A program made the position numbers and the translations under genes. DNA of 64,000 nt from Mantis religiosa (taxonomy: Eukaryota; Arthropoda; Insecta; Mantodea; Mantidae), in assembly GCA_030765055.1 (NCBI GenBank), contig CM060947.1, positions 256,570,830 through 256,634,829 on the forward strand, written 5' to 3'. Below, in pieces: positions 24,601 to 39,065 of the stretch. Each line of letters begins with the position of its first letter. Position 1 is the first letter of the stretch. Under the pieces are notes generated by a model, which was not told where the DNA came from, made no database searches, and saw only the letters and a program-made list of their open reading frames with translations.

Positions 24601-27600
24601 CTTTAAGGCCCGGGCATTATAATTCGGACCACTATTAGGTACAACTGACTCGTGTTTTTCCCGGGAAACCACTAGGAGTTCTCATAAACACATGAGACAA
24701 CTACCTTAATGACGACTTACTATGCTGTAAGTACTTTAAGACCCGGGCTTTATAGTTGGGAGCACTATTATGTACAACTGACTGGTGTTTTACCCGGCAC
24801 ACCACTAGGAGTTCCCATAAACACATGAGACCACTACCTTAATGACGACTTACTATGCTGTAAGTACTTTAAGGCCCGGGCTTTATAGTTCGGTCCACTA
24901 ATAGGTACAACTGACTCGTGTTTTTCCCGGTAAACCACAAGGAGTTCTCATAAACACATGAGACAACTACCTTATTGACGACTTACTATGCTGTAAGTAC
25001 TTTAAGGCCCGAGATTTATAGTTCGGCTCAATATTAGGTACAACTGACTCGTGTTATACACGGTAAACAACTAGGAGTTCTCATAAACACATGAGACAAC
25101 TACCTTAATGACGACTTACTATGCTGTAAGTAATTTTAAAGCCCGAGCTTCTTAGTTCGAACCACTATTAGGTACAACTGACTCGTGTTTTTCCCGGTAA
25201 AACACTAGGAGTTCTCATAAACACATGAGACAACTACCTTAATGCCGACTTACTATGCTGTAAGTACTTTATGACCCGGGCTTTATAGTTCGGACCACTA
25301 TTAGGTACAACTGGCTCGTGTTTTTCCCGGTAAAACACTAGGAGTTCTCATAAACACATGAGACAACTACCTTAATGACGACTTACTATGCTGTAAGTAA
25401 TTTTAAAGCCCGAGCTTTATAGTTCGGACCTCTATTAGGTACAACTGTCTCGTGTTTTTCCCGGTAAAACACTAGGAGTTCTCATAAACACATGAGACAA
25501 CTACCTTAATGCCGACTTACTATGCTGTAAGTACTTTATGACCCGGGCTTTATAGTTCGGACCACTATTAGTTACAACTGGCTCGTGTTTTTCCCGGTAA
25601 ACCACTGGGAGTTCTCCTAAACAGATGAGACAACTACCTTAAAGGCGACTTCCTATGCTGTAAGTGCTTTATGACGCGGGCTTTATAGTTCGGACCGCTA
25701 GTAGTTACAACTGGCTCGTGTTTTTCCCGGTAAACCACTGGGAGTTCTCCTAAACAGATGAGACAACTACCTTAAAGGCGACTTCCTATGCTGTAAGTAC
25801 TTTAAGGCCCGGGCTTTATAGTTCGGCTCACTATTAGGTACAACTGACTCGTGTTTTTCCCGGTAAACCACTAGGAGTTCTCATGAACACCTGAGACAAC
25901 AACATTAATGACGACTTACTAAGCTGTAAGTACTTTAAGTCCCGGGCTTTATAGTTCGTACCACTATTAGGTGCAACTGGCTCGTGTTTTTCACGATAAA
26001 CCACTAGGAGTTCTCATAAACACATGAGACAACTACCTTAATGACGACTTACTATGCTGTAGGTACTTTAAGACCCGGGCTTTGTAGTTCGGGCCACTAT
26101 TAGGTACAACTGACTCGTGTTTTCCACAATAAACCACTAGGAGTTCTCATAAACACATGAGACAACTACCTTAATGACGACCTACTATGCTGTAGGTACT
26201 TTAAGACCCGGGCTTTATAGTTCGGACCACTATTAGGTACAACTGGCTCGTGTTTTTCACGATAAACCACTAGGAGTTCTCATAAACACATGAGACAACT
26301 ACCTTAATGACGACTTACTATGCTGTAGGTACTTTAAGGCCCGGACTTTATAGTTCGGACCACTATTAGGTACAACTGACTCGTGTTTTTCACGATAAAC
26401 CACTAGGAGTTCTCATAAACACATGAGACAACTACCTTAATGACGACTTAATATGCTGTAGGTACTTTAAGACCCGGGCTTTATAGTTCGGACCACTGTT
26501 AGGTGCAACTGACTCGTGTGTTTCCCGGTAAACCACTACTAGTTCTCATAAATACATGAGACAACTACCTTAATGACGACTTACTATGCTGTAAGTACTT
26601 AAGGCCCGGACTTTATAATTCGGACCACTAGTAGGTACAACTGACTCGTGTTTTTCCCGGTAAACCACTAGGAGTTCCCATAAACACATGAGACCACTAC
26701 CTTAATGACGACTTACTATGCTGTAAGTACTTTAAGGCCCGGGCTTTATAGTTCGGTCCACTAAAAGGTGCAACTGACTAGTGTTTTTCCCGGTAAACCA
26801 CTAGGAGTTCTCATAAACACATGAGACAACTACCTTATTGACGACTTACTATGCTGTGAGTACTTTAAGGCCCGGGCTTTACAGTTCGGACCACTATTAG
26901 GTACAACTGACTCGTATTTTTCCCGATAAACCACTAGGAGTTCCCATAAACACATGAGACAACTACCTTAATGACGACTTACTATGCTGTAAGTAATTTT
27001 AAAGCCCGAGCTTCATAGTTCGAACCACTATTAGGTACAACTGACTCGTGTTTTTCCCGGTAAAACACTAGGAGTTCTCACAAACACATGAGAAAACTAC
27101 CTTCATGACGACTTACTATGCTGTAAGTACTTTAAGACCCGAGATTTATAGTTCGGCTCACTATTAGGTACAACTGACTCGTGTTATACACGGTAAACAA
27201 CTAGGAGTTCTCATAAACACATGAGACAACTACCTTAATGACGACTTACTATGCTGTAAGTAATTTTAAAGCCCGAGCTTCATAGTTCGAACCACTATTA
27301 GGTACAACTGACTCGTGTTTTTCCCGGTAAAACACTAGGAGTTCTCATAAACACATGAGACAACTACCTTAATGCCGACTTACTATGCTGTAAGTACTTT
27401 ATGACCCGGGCTTTATAGTTCGGACCACTATTAGTTACAACTGGCTCGTGTTTTTCCCGGTAAACCACTGGGAGTTCTCCTAAACAGATGAGACAACTAC
27501 CTTAAAGGCGACTTCCTATGCTGTAAGTTCTTTAAGGCCCGGGCTTTATAGTTCGGACCACTATTAGGTAAAACTGACTCGTGTTTTTCCTGGTAAACCA

Positions 27601-30600
27601 CTAGGAGTTCTCATGAACACCTGAGACAACAACATTAATGACGACTTACTATGCTGTAAGTACTTTAAGACCAGGGCTTTATAGTTCGTACCACTATTAG
27701 GTGTTTTTCACGATAAACCACTAGGAGTTCTCATAAACGCATGAGACAACTACCTTAATGACGACTTACTATGCTGTAGGTACTTTAAGACCCGGGCTTT
27801 ATAGTTCGTACCACTATTAGGTGCAACTGACTCGTGTTTTTCACGATAAACCACTAGGAGTTCCCATAAACACATGAGACAACTACCTTAATGACGACTT
27901 ACTATGCTGGAAGTAATTTTAAAGCCCGAGCTTCATTGTTCGAACCACTATTAGGTACAACTGACTCATGTTTCTCCCGGTAAACCACTAGGAGTTCTCA
28001 TAAATACATGAGAGAACTACCTTAATGACGACTTAGTATGCTGTAAGTACTTTAAACCCCGGGCTTTATAGTTGGGAGCACAATTAGGTACAACTGACTG
28101 GTGTTTTTCCCGGCAAACCACTAGGAGTTATCATAAACACATGAGACCACTACCTTAATGACGACTTACTATGCTGTAAGTACTTTAAGGCCCGGGCTTT
28201 ATAGTTCGGTCCACTATTAGGTACAACTGACTCGTGTATTTCCCGGTAAACCACTAGGAGTTCTCATTAACACATGAGACAACTACCTTAATGACGAATT
28301 ACTATGCTGTAAGTACTTTAAGGCCCGGGCTTTATAGATCGGACCACTATTAGGTACAACTGACTCATGTTTCTCCCGGTAAACCACTAGGAGTTCTCAT
28401 AAACACATGAGACAACTACCTTAATGACGACTTACTATGCTGTAAGTACTTTAAGGCCCGGGCTTTATAGCTCGGACCACTATTAGGTACAACTGACTCG
28501 TGTTTCTCCCGGTAAACCACTAGGAGTTCTCATAAACACATGAGACAACTACCTTAATCACGACTTACTATGCTGTAAGTACTTTAAGGCCCGGGCTTTA
28601 TAGTTCGGACCACTATTAGGTACAACTGACTCGTGTTTTTCCCGGTAAACCACTAGGAGTTCTCATAAACACATGAGACAACTACCTTAATGACGACTTA
28701 CTATGCTGTAAGTACTTTAAGGCCCGGGCTTTATAGTTCGGACCACTATTAGGTACAACTGACTCGTGTATCTCCCGGTAAACCTCTAGGAGTTCTCATA
28801 AACACATGAGACAACTACCTTAATGACGACTTACTATGCTGTAAGTACTTTAAGGCCCGGGCTTTATAGTTCGGTCCACTATTAGGTACAACTGCCTCAT
28901 GTTTTCCCGGTAAACCACTAGGAGTTCTCATAAACACATGAGACAACTACCTTAATGACGACTTACTATGCTGTAAGTACTTTAAGGCCCGGGCTTTATA
29001 GTTCGGACCACTATTAGGTACAACTGACTCGTGTTTCTCCCGGTAAACCACTAGGAGTTCTCATAAACACATGAGACAACTACCTTAATGACGACTTGCT
29101 ATGCTGTAAGTACTTTAAGGCCCGGGCTTTATAGTTCGGACCACTATTAGGTACAACTGACTCGTGTTTCTCCCGGTAAACCACTAGGAGTTCTCATAAA
29201 CACATGAGACAACTACCTTAATGACGACTTACTATGCTGTAAGTACTTTAAGGCCCGGGCTTTATAGTTCGGACCACTATTAGTTACAACTGACTCATGT
29301 TTCTCCCGGTAAACCACTAGGAGTTCTCATAAACACATGAGACAACTACCTTAATGACGACTTACTATGCTGTAAGTACTTTAAGGCCCGGGCTTTATAG
29401 TTCGGACCACTATTAGGTACAACTGACTCATGTTTCTCCCGGTAAACCACTAGGAGTTCTCATAAACACATGAGACAACTACCTTAATGACGACTTACTA
29501 TGCTGTAAGTACTTTAAGGCCCGGGCTTTATAGTTCGTTCCACTATTAGGTACAACTGACTCATGTTTTCCCGGTAAACCACTAGGAGTTCTCATAAACA
29601 CATGAGACAACTACCTTAATGACGACTTACTATGCTGTAAGTACTTTAAGGCCCGGGCTTTATAGTTCGGACCACTATTAGGTACAACTGACTCGTGTTT
29701 CTCCCGGTAAACCACTAGGAGTTCTCATAAACACATGAGACAACTACCTTAATGACGACTTACTATGCTGTAAGTACTTTAAGGCCCGGGCTTTATATTT
29801 CGGACCACTATTAGGTACAACTGACTCGTGTTTCTCCCGGTAAACCACTAGGAGTTCTCATAAACACATGAGACAACTACCTTAATGACGACTTGCTATG
29901 CTGTAAGTGCTTTAAGGCCCGGGCTTTATAGTTCGGACCACTATTAGGTACAACTGACTCGTGTTTCTCCCGGTAAACCACTAGGAGTTCTCATAAACAC
30001 ATGAGACAACTACCTTAATGACGACTTACTATGCTGTAAGTACTTTAAGGCCCGGGCTTTATAGTTCGGACCACTATTAGTTACAACTGACTCATGTTTC
30101 TCCCGGTAAACCACTAGGAGTTCTCATAAACACATGAGACAACTACCTTAATGACGACTTACTATGCTGTAAGTACTTTAAGGCCCGGGCTTTATAGTTC
30201 GGACCACTATTAGGTACAACTGACTCATGTTTCTCCCGGTAAACCACTAGGAGTTCTCATAAACACATGAGACAACTACCTTAATGACGACTTACTATGC
30301 TGTAAGTACTTTAAGGCCCGGGCTTTATAGTTCGGTCCACTATTAGGTACAACTGACTCATGTTTTCCCGGTAAACCACTAGGAGTTCTCATAAACACAT
30401 GAGACAACTACCTTAATGACGACTTACTATGCTGTAGGTACTTTAAGGCCCGGGCTTTATAGTTCGGACCACTATTAGGTACAACTGACTCGTTTTTTTC
30501 CCGGTAAACCACTAGGAGTTCTCATAAACACATGAGACAACTACCTTAATGACGACTTACTATGCTGTAAGTACTTTAAGGCCCGGGCTTTATAGTTCGG

Positions 30601-31015
30601 ACCACTATTAGGTACAACTGACTCATGTTTCTCCCGGTAAACCACTAGGAGATCTCATAAACACATGAGACAACTACCTTAATGACGACTTACTATGCTG
30701 TAAGTACTTTAAGGCCCGGGCTTTATAGTTCGGTCCACTTTTAGGTACAACTGACTCGTGTTTTTCTCGGTAAACCACTAGGAGTTCTCATAAACACATG
30801 AGACAACTACCTTATTGACGACTTACTATGCTGTAAGTACTTTAAGGCGCGGGCTTTATAGTTCGGACCATTATTAGGTACAACTGACTCGTGTTTTTCC
30901 CGGTAAACCACTAGGAGTTCTCATAAACACATGAGACAACTACCTTAATGACGACTTACTATGCTATAAGTACTTTAAGACCCGGGCTTTATAGTTCGGA
31001 CCACTATTAGGTACA
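18665..31015 (-). repeat. 133-bp satellite array, about 93 units
   Basis: Over 12 kb of tandem units. In the homogeneous part the block CGGTAAACCACTAGGAG recurs at 29041 and 29174, a 133-bp step. Long-range markers (18701 to 27075) give 63 units at 132.9 bp on average. Units carry CTAGGAGTTCTCATAAACAC, GACGACTTACTATGCTGTAA and TAGTTCGGACCACTATTAGG. Left-hand units vary and contain large duplications; those after about 28640 are much more uniform. The same tRNA-like SINE-C module brackets the array on both sides. Confidence 0.97.
19085..28643. repeat. Large near-identical duplication inside the 133-bp array
   Basis: The segment at about 19085-23730 recurs at about 23731-28643. Marker variants align at an offset of 4,646 bp, rising to 4,779 bp after one extra 133-bp unit in the second copy (GCATTATAATTCGG at 19835 against 24481 and 24614) and to 4,913 bp near the end. 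Across about 4 kb the copies look almost identical. One difference I saw is C at 22859 against A at 27638. A smaller related block repeats 18690-19200 at about 22285. Confidence 0.88.
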
Positions 31016-31170
31016 ATTATTGGAAACTAATTGTTCTTTCACACTGGCCGTGTGTAGACTAAATTGTGGAAACGTAGATTCAGACTGAAAAATTCAATGC
31101 AATAGCCGGGATTTGAACCACGGATCTTGTAGTTGCCGTCCAGCCGCTCTAACCCTTGAGCTACTATGAC
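31016..31170 (-). repeat. SINE-C tail and tRNA-like module at right edge of the 133-bp array
   Basis: The array ends at TAGGTACAATTATTGG and passes into AACTAATTGTTCTTTCACAC and a tRNA-like module at 31099-31170. This is the same junction seen beside single units at 56905 and 57490. The B-box-like ATTTGAACCACGG is kept on the plus strand. No satellite unit follows. Confidence 0.82.
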
Positions 31171-31344
31171 CGACGTGCTATACCATCAGCTTTGCACAGC
31201 TCTCCACATTACCCTCCTAAAATCTTCCGATGTCACAGATGGTACTCGAATTGAAGGCCGAAATCCCCCCTATCTCCGTCTCTGATAAATCCACCTCCGG
31301 CTGCTATAGTATTCATTCCTTAGTATATACTTAAATAGTATATA
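31171..31344. other. Short unclassified spacer
   Basis: Sequence between the SINE-C module and the mariner element. Nothing recognised. Confidence 0.4.
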
Positions 31345-31515
31345 AGATGGTGATTTGGAAGCTTTACCAACTCAACATGAATCTGGTGGCACACGTAAAT
31401 AAAAGCTAGTGAATTTCGTTGTTCATCTGTTGACAGCTATTCACCAGAGTTTCAGCCATTTTGGACGCTCAGTTGTCACGCGACAGTCGTTTGAGTGAGT
31501 TGATGTGAGTGTTTT

Positions 31516-32500
31516 TATGAAAATGGACACAATTGAGTATCGAGCTGTCCTTAAATATTTGTTCTAGAAAGGTAATACGCCTACGCAAAGCAACGATGAG
31601 TTGAATTCCGTTTATGAGTACTCTGCACCATCAATTACCACAGTAAAATGTTGGGCAGCTGAATTTAAACGTGGCCGTAAAAGCTTTGGAGACGATGAAT
31701 GTTCCGGACGTCAAACATCTGCAGCTACCGACGAAAACATCTCCAAAGTTCACCAAATAATGCTAGACAACCGTTGAATTAAAGTGAGAGAGACAGCAGA
31801 GGCTATGAACTTGGCAAAAGAACGTTTTTGTCACATATTAAATCAATATTTAGTCATGAGAAAGCTGTGCGCGCGTCGGGTGCCGCGTTTACTTACGATA
31901 GACAAAAAACGGTTCGAATGAACATTTCCAAAGCTCTGTAGGCGCAGTTTAGGCACCGATTAATTTACTGGAGATGAATCTTGGATATACCATTATAAGC
32001 CCGAAAAAAAATACAATCCAAACAGAGGAGTGCAAAGGGGGAACCGGCTCCAAAACAGCAAAAGAGGTTTTTTTTTCTGCTGGGATAATAATGGAGGCTT
32101 TTTGAGGGGTTTTCATGGAGTTATTTTAATCGGGTATCTTAAAAAGTGAAAACCTTTACAGGAGCATACTACGCATCATTACTTGGCAAACTGAAGGCAG
32201 AACTTGCTGAAAAACGGCCACATTTGCAGAAAAAGGAAACCTTGCTTCACCAAGACAATGCACCGTCTCACACCTTAGCGGTTGCAATGGCGAAAATAAA
32301 CGAATTACGTTTTGGACTGCTTGACTCACCAGATCTAGCCCTAAGTGACCTCTTTTTGTTACCTCATCTGAAAATTGCCCTCAGAGGATAGAGATTTTCG
32401 TCAAATGAAGAAGCAATCACCTTCGTGAACAATTATTTTACTGAGAAAAACGCCGAGTACAATTTGGACGGGTTATAGAGATTGGAGCATCGCTGTGAGA
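31516..32500 (+). pseudogene. Broken mariner (DD34D) transposase, element 1
   Basis: Starts as MKMDTIEYRAVLKYLF then a stop. Further blocks: SAPSITTVKCWAAEFKRGRK (helix-turn-helix), DENISKVHQIMLDNR, NLAKERFCHILNQYL, and GDESWIYHY (first catalytic Asp). The open stretch at 32146-32391 holds LHQDNAPSHT (second Asp) and SPDLALSD (third Asp). The spacing between these is 30 residues where the family has 34, because four residues before SPDL are missing. Several stops and frameshifts make it non-functional. Confidence 0.88.
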
Positions 32501-33050
32501 AGTGAGTAGAGTTACAAGGAGACTATGTTGAAAAGCGGCGAGTACTATTTGGACGGGTTATAGAGATGGGAGCATCGCTGTGAGAAGTGTGTAGAGTTAC
32601 AAGGAGACTATGTTGAAAGACGCCGAGTACTATTTGGACGGGTTATAGATATGGGAACATCGCTGGGAGAAGTGTGTAGAGCTACAAGGAGACTATATTG
32701 AAAAACGCAGAGTACTATTTGTACGGGTTACAGAGATGGGAGCATCGCTGGGAGAAGTTTGTAGAGTTACAAGGAGACTATGTTGAAGAACGTCGAGTAC
32801 TATTTGGACGGGTTACATCGCTGGGAGCATCGCTGGGAGAAGTGTGTAGAGTTACAAGGAGATTATGTTGAAAATCGTCGAGTACCGTTTGGACGGGTTA
32901 CAGATATGGGAACATCGCTGGGAGAAGTGTGTAGAGTTACAAGGAGACTATGTTGAAAAACGCTGAGTTCTATTTGGACGGGTTACATAGATGGGAACAT
33001 CGCTGGGAGAAGTGTGTAATGTTAAAAGGAGACTATGTTGAAAAAAAATC
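32440..33050 (+). repeat. 85-bp minisatellite from mariner C-terminal codons, about 7 units
   Basis: Each unit reads as the transposase tail: EYYLDG, a Trp/Leu-Glu-His-Arg block, CVELQGDYVEK. The period is 85 bp, which is not a multiple of three, so successive units fall in different frames and cannot extend the protein. The same expansion, with the same unit, occurs in mariner element 2. Confidence 0.92.
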
Positions 33051-33104
33051 ATGGAAAAGTTTTGCATCCTTATTAGGCCGGAAATGTTTCTGAACACCCT
33101 CGTA

Positions 33105-35300
<2,196 letters not shown>

Positions 35301-35304
35301 CTCC

Positions 35305-36125
35305 TCCAATATGAAGTAGCCTAGGATGATGATGTTCAAATTAACCCAGGGTACAGAGAGCTTAGAGTTACCAAACATTGATCTTTTAGGATAAGGGAAA
35401 ACCTCAAAGGATACGTCATATTGTACGATGAATGAAACGATGTTCAATTGAGTACTGCGTACATAGAGCTTATAGTTAGCGAACATTTATATTTCAGGGA
35501 AACCTACAAGGTTAAGAAATATCGGACGATGAATAAATGTTGCTCAAATGAGTACAGGGAATATAGAGCTAAGAGCAGCAAGACATTCATCTTTCAGAAT
35601 AAGGGAAAACCTCCAACGCTAAGCCATATCGGAGGATGAATGAAATGATGATCAAATGAGTCCAGAACCCATAGAGCCTGGAGCTACCAGGCATTTATCT
35701 TTCGGCATAAGGAAGAATCTCTAACGTTGAAATATCGGAGAATGAATGAAATGATGTTCAAATGAGTCCAGGGTACATAGAATTTAGTGTTATTAGACGT
35801 TCATCTTTCAGGAAAATGTAAGTCCTCCAACGTTAAGTCATGTCGGGCGATGAATGAAATGATGTTCCAATGAGTCCAGAGTACATAGAGCTTAGAGTTA
35901 GTGAACATTCATTTCTCAGTATAAGGGAAAACCTCCAACGTTAAGTCATATCTTACGATGAATGAAATGATCTTCAAATGAGTACAGGGTCCATAGTGCT
36001 TAGAGTTACCAGAGATTCATCTTTCAATATAGGAAAAAATTGTATCTAAATACCTCACGCTGACCTTGATTCGAACTCTTGAACGTGAGGCAGACACGCC
36101 AACTCCAAGCTACAGAAGTGGGCTT
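35305..36125 (-). repeat. 108-bp satellite array 3 with tRNA-like head
   Basis: About six diverged SINE-A body units on the minus strand. The 3' end (CTCCTCCAATATGAAGTAG on plus) abuts the (ATT)n tract. A degraded tRNA-like head follows at about 36035-36125 (CTGACCTTGATTCGAACTC, then GAGGCAGACACGCCAACTCC). Orientation and head position match the other arrays. Confidence 0.88.
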
Positions 36126-36954
36126 AATGTACTAAGAATTAAATAATCAACAATGCTTCGTTGACCAGCAGTAAATTACCTCTTTGTTAGTAGTGCCACT
36201 GGTGCGCCGGAATTTCACCCCGCAGCATTTTTTGAACGTACTGATAGACCTACTGACAAGGGGCTTTTAAGTACGCTCCAAAATTGTTAGTCTTGGCTGG
36301 GTTTCAACCCACGACTTCGGGAACCTGGTACGCATATTACGCGCATTCCACTAAGGACTGTCGGGGAAGAAGAGGTGAAGTGATCCCGATAGCTTGGGCA
36401 GGGGTCCTTAACAATTTCGGATTCAAACACTCTGTAGGGATCGTCCTACGAACCTCTTTACTGCAAGCTTTACTGCACCTCCATGTAAGAGAAGCACCAC
36501 TTAGGCTGAGAATGTACCATTCCCGGGATGGCATGTGTACATGCACTTACTTAGCTGCGAGTCCATTACATGTTGTAAGAGGACTCTGCCCTCTGGTATG
36601 CACACACGTAAGGAGGAAATGTGCTTCCATCACGCTCTATTCAATCCGGTGTGCCACATTTCAATTCAGCAACACTTCTTCGCAAACAAAAGAAGATAAA
36701 CTTACTTTAAAAACAGATTTATGCTGGAGAAACTCGAAAGTTTCTGGAAAGCTTTCAGGCGGTTTCACATGGTAAGGTGAAACACTTCAAACCTCTGTCC
36801 TTTATTCTGATTTATCGGAGAGGAATTGTTTATCCCAGAGTAACTTTTTAAGTTTACAAAGAAAGGTTTTACTTCCCACGTAAATAATGTACTGTGAATG
36901 ACATGACATTCTCAACACTTGAACAAACTACTGTTACAAACAGGCGCTGCTCAG
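36126..36954. other. Unclassified DNA with a possible tRNA-like segment
   Basis: A 163-codon plus-strand frame (36284-36775) is the longest non-repeat frame in the window, but I see no motif, conserved start or family. On the minus strand around 36285-36365 a weak tRNA-like pattern (GTGGGTTGAAACCC as B box) may be another SINE head. Neither call is strong. Confidence 0.3.
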
Positions 36955-37150
36955 TCTACTTCTAATAAACCTTATTTTATTGAGAGTATAATAGACTTTA
37001 AGTGATAGTCAAATGTCATATACACTTGACCTTCCTTACTCTTGTACAAACACTTACTGCTCTATCTACTTCAAAATAAACATTATCTTATTGTAGTTAC
37101 AAGGGAATACAGTAGACTTTAAGTGATGGTCAAATGTTTTAAAATTAGTT
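36955..37150 (+). repeat. 121-bp tandem repeat, array C (about two units)
   Basis: Short form of the 121-bp family with ATAAACATTATCTTATTGTAG-type blocks. It is followed by the shared right flank (TTGACTAGGCGACAACATTC, 37149-37168) and the same TTCTCTTT and GGATAAAAATGAA continuation as after array A. It shows that the flanks occur with very few internal units. Confidence 0.87.
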
Positions 37151-37443
37151 GACTAGGCGACAACATTCTCTTTCTATGTCCAATGGATAAAAATGAACAA
37201 TGAATGCCTGTGTGAGATAAGTATGATTATTGGTAAAGTGAAATATATAATAAGGAATAGCCCTGAAACTGTTTATTCCACGAAAAGTACATTTGATATA
37301 AATTTTGCGTTTTAACAAGATCTAAATATTTTGTTCATCTCTTACATTTACCAGTTTAAAAGAGAACTTCCGAGTACATTACGGGATCATTCAAGACACA
37401 CGTTTTGTTATTACCAAAATATATGTATATTAAATGATACAAT

Positions 37444-38443
37444 NNNNNNNNNNNNNNNNNNNNNNNNNNNNNNNNNNNNNNNNNNNNNNNNNNNNNNNNN
37501 NNNNNNNNNNNNNNNNNNNNNNNNNNNNNNNNNNNNNNNNNNNNNNNNNNNNNNNNNNNNNNNNNNNNNNNNNNNNNNNNNNNNNNNNNNNNNNNNNNNN
37601 NNNNNNNNNNNNNNNNNNNNNNNNNNNNNNNNNNNNNNNNNNNNNNNNNNNNNNNNNNNNNNNNNNNNNNNNNNNNNNNNNNNNNNNNNNNNNNNNNNNN
37701 NNNNNNNNNNNNNNNNNNNNNNNNNNNNNNNNNNNNNNNNNNNNNNNNNNNNNNNNNNNNNNNNNNNNNNNNNNNNNNNNNNNNNNNNNNNNNNNNNNNN
37801 NNNNNNNNNNNNNNNNNNNNNNNNNNNNNNNNNNNNNNNNNNNNNNNNNNNNNNNNNNNNNNNNNNNNNNNNNNNNNNNNNNNNNNNNNNNNNNNNNNNN
37901 NNNNNNNNNNNNNNNNNNNNNNNNNNNNNNNNNNNNNNNNNNNNNNNNNNNNNNNNNNNNNNNNNNNNNNNNNNNNNNNNNNNNNNNNNNNNNNNNNNNN
38001 NNNNNNNNNNNNNNNNNNNNNNNNNNNNNNNNNNNNNNNNNNNNNNNNNNNNNNNNNNNNNNNNNNNNNNNNNNNNNNNNNNNNNNNNNNNNNNNNNNNN
38101 NNNNNNNNNNNNNNNNNNNNNNNNNNNNNNNNNNNNNNNNNNNNNNNNNNNNNNNNNNNNNNNNNNNNNNNNNNNNNNNNNNNNNNNNNNNNNNNNNNNN
38201 NNNNNNNNNNNNNNNNNNNNNNNNNNNNNNNNNNNNNNNNNNNNNNNNNNNNNNNNNNNNNNNNNNNNNNNNNNNNNNNNNNNNNNNNNNNNNNNNNNNN
38301 NNNNNNNNNNNNNNNNNNNNNNNNNNNNNNNNNNNNNNNNNNNNNNNNNNNNNNNNNNNNNNNNNNNNNNNNNNNNNNNNNNNNNNNNNNNNNNNNNNNN
38401 NNNNNNNNNNNNNNNNNNNNNNNNNNNNNNNNNNNNNNNNNNN
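37444..38443. other. Assembly gap of exactly 1,000 N
   Basis: A run of 1,000 Ns, most likely a fixed-size placeholder of unknown true length. Open frames drawn across it are meaningless. Confidence 0.99.
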
Positions 38444-38635
38444 AAGAAAAACATTTGTGTATTACTCCATGGAATAAGCAAAAGATCTTTAACAACTTTT
38501 GAGTAAGAGTATATCGATCTTCCTTTATTTGCAGGTAACACTGAAAATATAGTTCATTGCAAGGAAATCGCTGACCACATATTTTGTTTCTCATTATGCT
38601 CTGTAGTACACATATTGTGACTTTGTGGGTTCGTG
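38444..38635. other. Short sequence after the gap
   Basis: No recognisable feature; the neighbouring gap prevents placement. Confidence 0.4.
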
Positions 38636-38639
38636 AAAT

Positions 38640-39060
38640 GAAAAGTCCAATTTCACCACTCAAAAATGTTCTTTATTTCCACCGACTTACAGTTAAACTC
38701 TTGCCAATTACACAGAATTACGTAATGCACACAATTACGATTCACCAGTTCGTCCGTTACAATTTCACTTGCACTCGTAATTACGTACAATCTTCCGATG
38801 CTCTCACACAGTCTTCTCGTCGTACACTAGCACTGCATTCTTATACCAAGAACTGTGACTGACTGTCTTGCCCGACGTGCTGCTTATATAGGGCCAGCGG
38901 GTCGATCGGAAGGTTCTAGATTAGAGGAAATATCCTGTAAGTTCGAGAATAAGGTGGAACAGAAAGAGACGGCGCCGTGATGTTTTTGTCCCAGCCATCC
39001 CTTCTTAACGCTATAAGACAAACGAGGGGGCGGGGCGAACACCGATCCGTCTGCTGCTTG
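38640..39060 (-). promoter_or_regulatory. Possible solo LTR or retroelement promoter
   Basis: On the minus strand a TATA box (TATATAAGCA, 38890-38881) lies just downstream of a heat-shock-element-like TCTAGAACCTTCC (38920-38908). About 215 bp further down is a polyadenylation-like GGAAATAAAGAACATT (near 38675-38660). Promoter, short transcribed stretch and polyadenylation signal within about 300 bp is the layout of an LTR. I could not fix TG/CA ends or a target duplication, and a genuine host promoter is an alternative. Confidence 0.35.
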
Positions 39061-39065
39061 CCCAG

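Larger units (their letters stand above)
31345..33102 (+). mobile_element. Mariner element 1 with expanded 3' end
   Basis: The left end near 31345 aligns with the right end of mariner element 2 after reverse-complementing, including CATCTGTTGACAG and GTGAGTGTTTTTATGAAAATGG. The right end, TTTCTGAACACCCTCG followed by TA at 33103, matches the same terminal repeat. It contains a broken transposase and about seven copies of an 85-bp repeat made from the end of that gene. Confidence 0.82.

Noticed and set aside
36284..36775. 163-codon open frame as a gene
   Set aside because: Longest non-repeat frame, but no motif, no splice or promoter support, and low-complexity stretches; left as unclassified.
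37331..38663. Open frames of 347-435 codons
   Set aside because: They run across 1,000 Ns; the real flanking coding content is only a few dozen codons without motifs.
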